Shown here in pieces: positions 5,636 to 5,948 of a stretch of DNA of 5,948 bases; the stretch's first letter is position 1; each line of letters begins with the position of its first letter. The stretch spans positions 1-5,948 of the forward strand of contig JAUIKP010000224.1 in NCBI GenBank assembly GCA_030430725.1. Direction: 5' to 3'. Source of the DNA: Nitrospiria bacterium. Lineage in GTDB: Bacteria; Nitrospirota; Nitrospiria; Nitrospirales; UBA8639. Under the pieces are notes generated by a model, which did not search any database, was not told where the DNA came from, and worked only from the letters and a program-made list of their open reading frames with translations. The position numbers and the translations under genes are program-made.

Positions 5636-5948
5636 TTATAAGAAGGTCCAGGTTGAAAAAGTGGCCGCCTGTCCGAGTGGCGTCCCGTCCCGTTTGTGAA
5701 TGTTCCACACCGTGGCGCATTCCACTAAAAATCGTTTTCCGGATCGGGAGATTCTGACTCCACGATAATCGGCAATGAATCCCTCGGTTTTTGCCTGATG
5801 CAGCATGCGAGCCCGTTCTTCGCGATTCACCGGTTCGGCCGTTTGCCGGGAGGGCGTGTGAGTCAGTTGGTCCCAATCCATTTCCCACAGGGTTAACGCG
5901 GTCCGATTTCCATAATTGAGAATAGGGTCATCCTCCAATCCGTGAGAG
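5636..5948 (-). CDS. MEKHLA-domain protein (5' end missing)
   Basis: The minus-strand frame is open from the right edge to a TAA at 5636-5638, giving 103 visible residues. The true start lies outside the window, so the TTG at 5936-5938 is not taken as the start. The visible part begins SHGLEDDPILNYGNR and continues with ALTLWEMDWDQLT, PSRQTAEP, GFIADYRGVRIS and a final VWN...GQAATFSTW. This series matches the free-standing bacterial MEKHLA domain, a PAS-like fold also found at the C-terminus of plant HD-ZIP III transcription factors. Family members are about 150 residues, so roughly the C-terminal two thirds are seen. Ligand and role are unknown; a small sensory or binding domain is plausible from the PAS relation. 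No export signal or membrane segment is seen in this part. It precedes glk by 166 nt in the same direction. Confidence 0.88.
   Translation of the reverse strand, partial: SHGLEDDPILNYGNRTALTLWEMDWDQLTHTPSRQTAEPVNREERARMLHQAKTEGFIADYRGVRISRSGKRFLVECATVWNIHKRDGTPLGQAATFSTWTFL

Overview
The window is a compact stretch of a Gram-negative bacterial chromosome in which every convincing gene lies on the minus strand. Base composition is roughly balanced. The gene mix is an exported Do-type serine protease, an amicyanin-like blue copper protein, a bacterial deoxyhypusine synthase-like protein, a MEKHLA-domain protein, and glucokinase and ribose-5-phosphate isomerase for sugar metabolism. Together with the protein style, this suggests a Nitrospira-like member of the Nitrospirota, perhaps one of the lower-GC marine lineages. 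That placement is an inference from memory of such proteins, not something the sequence proves.

In the direction of transcription (high to low coordinates) the order is as follows. A MEKHLA-domain gene is cut by the right edge (5636-5948). After a 166-nt gap comes glucokinase glk (4408-5469). A 232-nt gap (4176-4407) then holds interleaved inverted repeats and perhaps the remains of a small secreted-protein gene. Next is rpiA (3471-4172 or 4175), then a 161-nt gap with an extended -10 promoter candidate. This is followed by a two-PDZ Do protease (1753-3309) and, 55 nt later, a small exported cupredoxin (1293-1697). A good intrinsic terminator (1202-1244) closes this unit. A tRNA-Glu(CTC) gene (1034-1111) follows, and then a deoxyhypusine synthase-like gene (1-906) that runs off the left edge.

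Functionally, glk and rpiA belong to central carbon metabolism: glucose phosphorylation, and the non-oxidative pentose phosphate or Calvin-type sugar interconversion. The protease and cupredoxin are both exported, share a short gap and end at one terminator, so they probably form a small envelope operon joining protein quality control with copper or electron transfer. The MEKHLA protein and the deoxyhypusine synthase-like protein have no assigned cellular role.

There is no CRISPR array, insertion sequence, integrase or other mobile element. The observations most worth checking are the Arg in place of the catalytic Lys of the deoxyhypusine synthase-like protein, the structured or decayed segment upstream of rpiA, and the protease-cupredoxin pair with two extra cysteines near the copper site.
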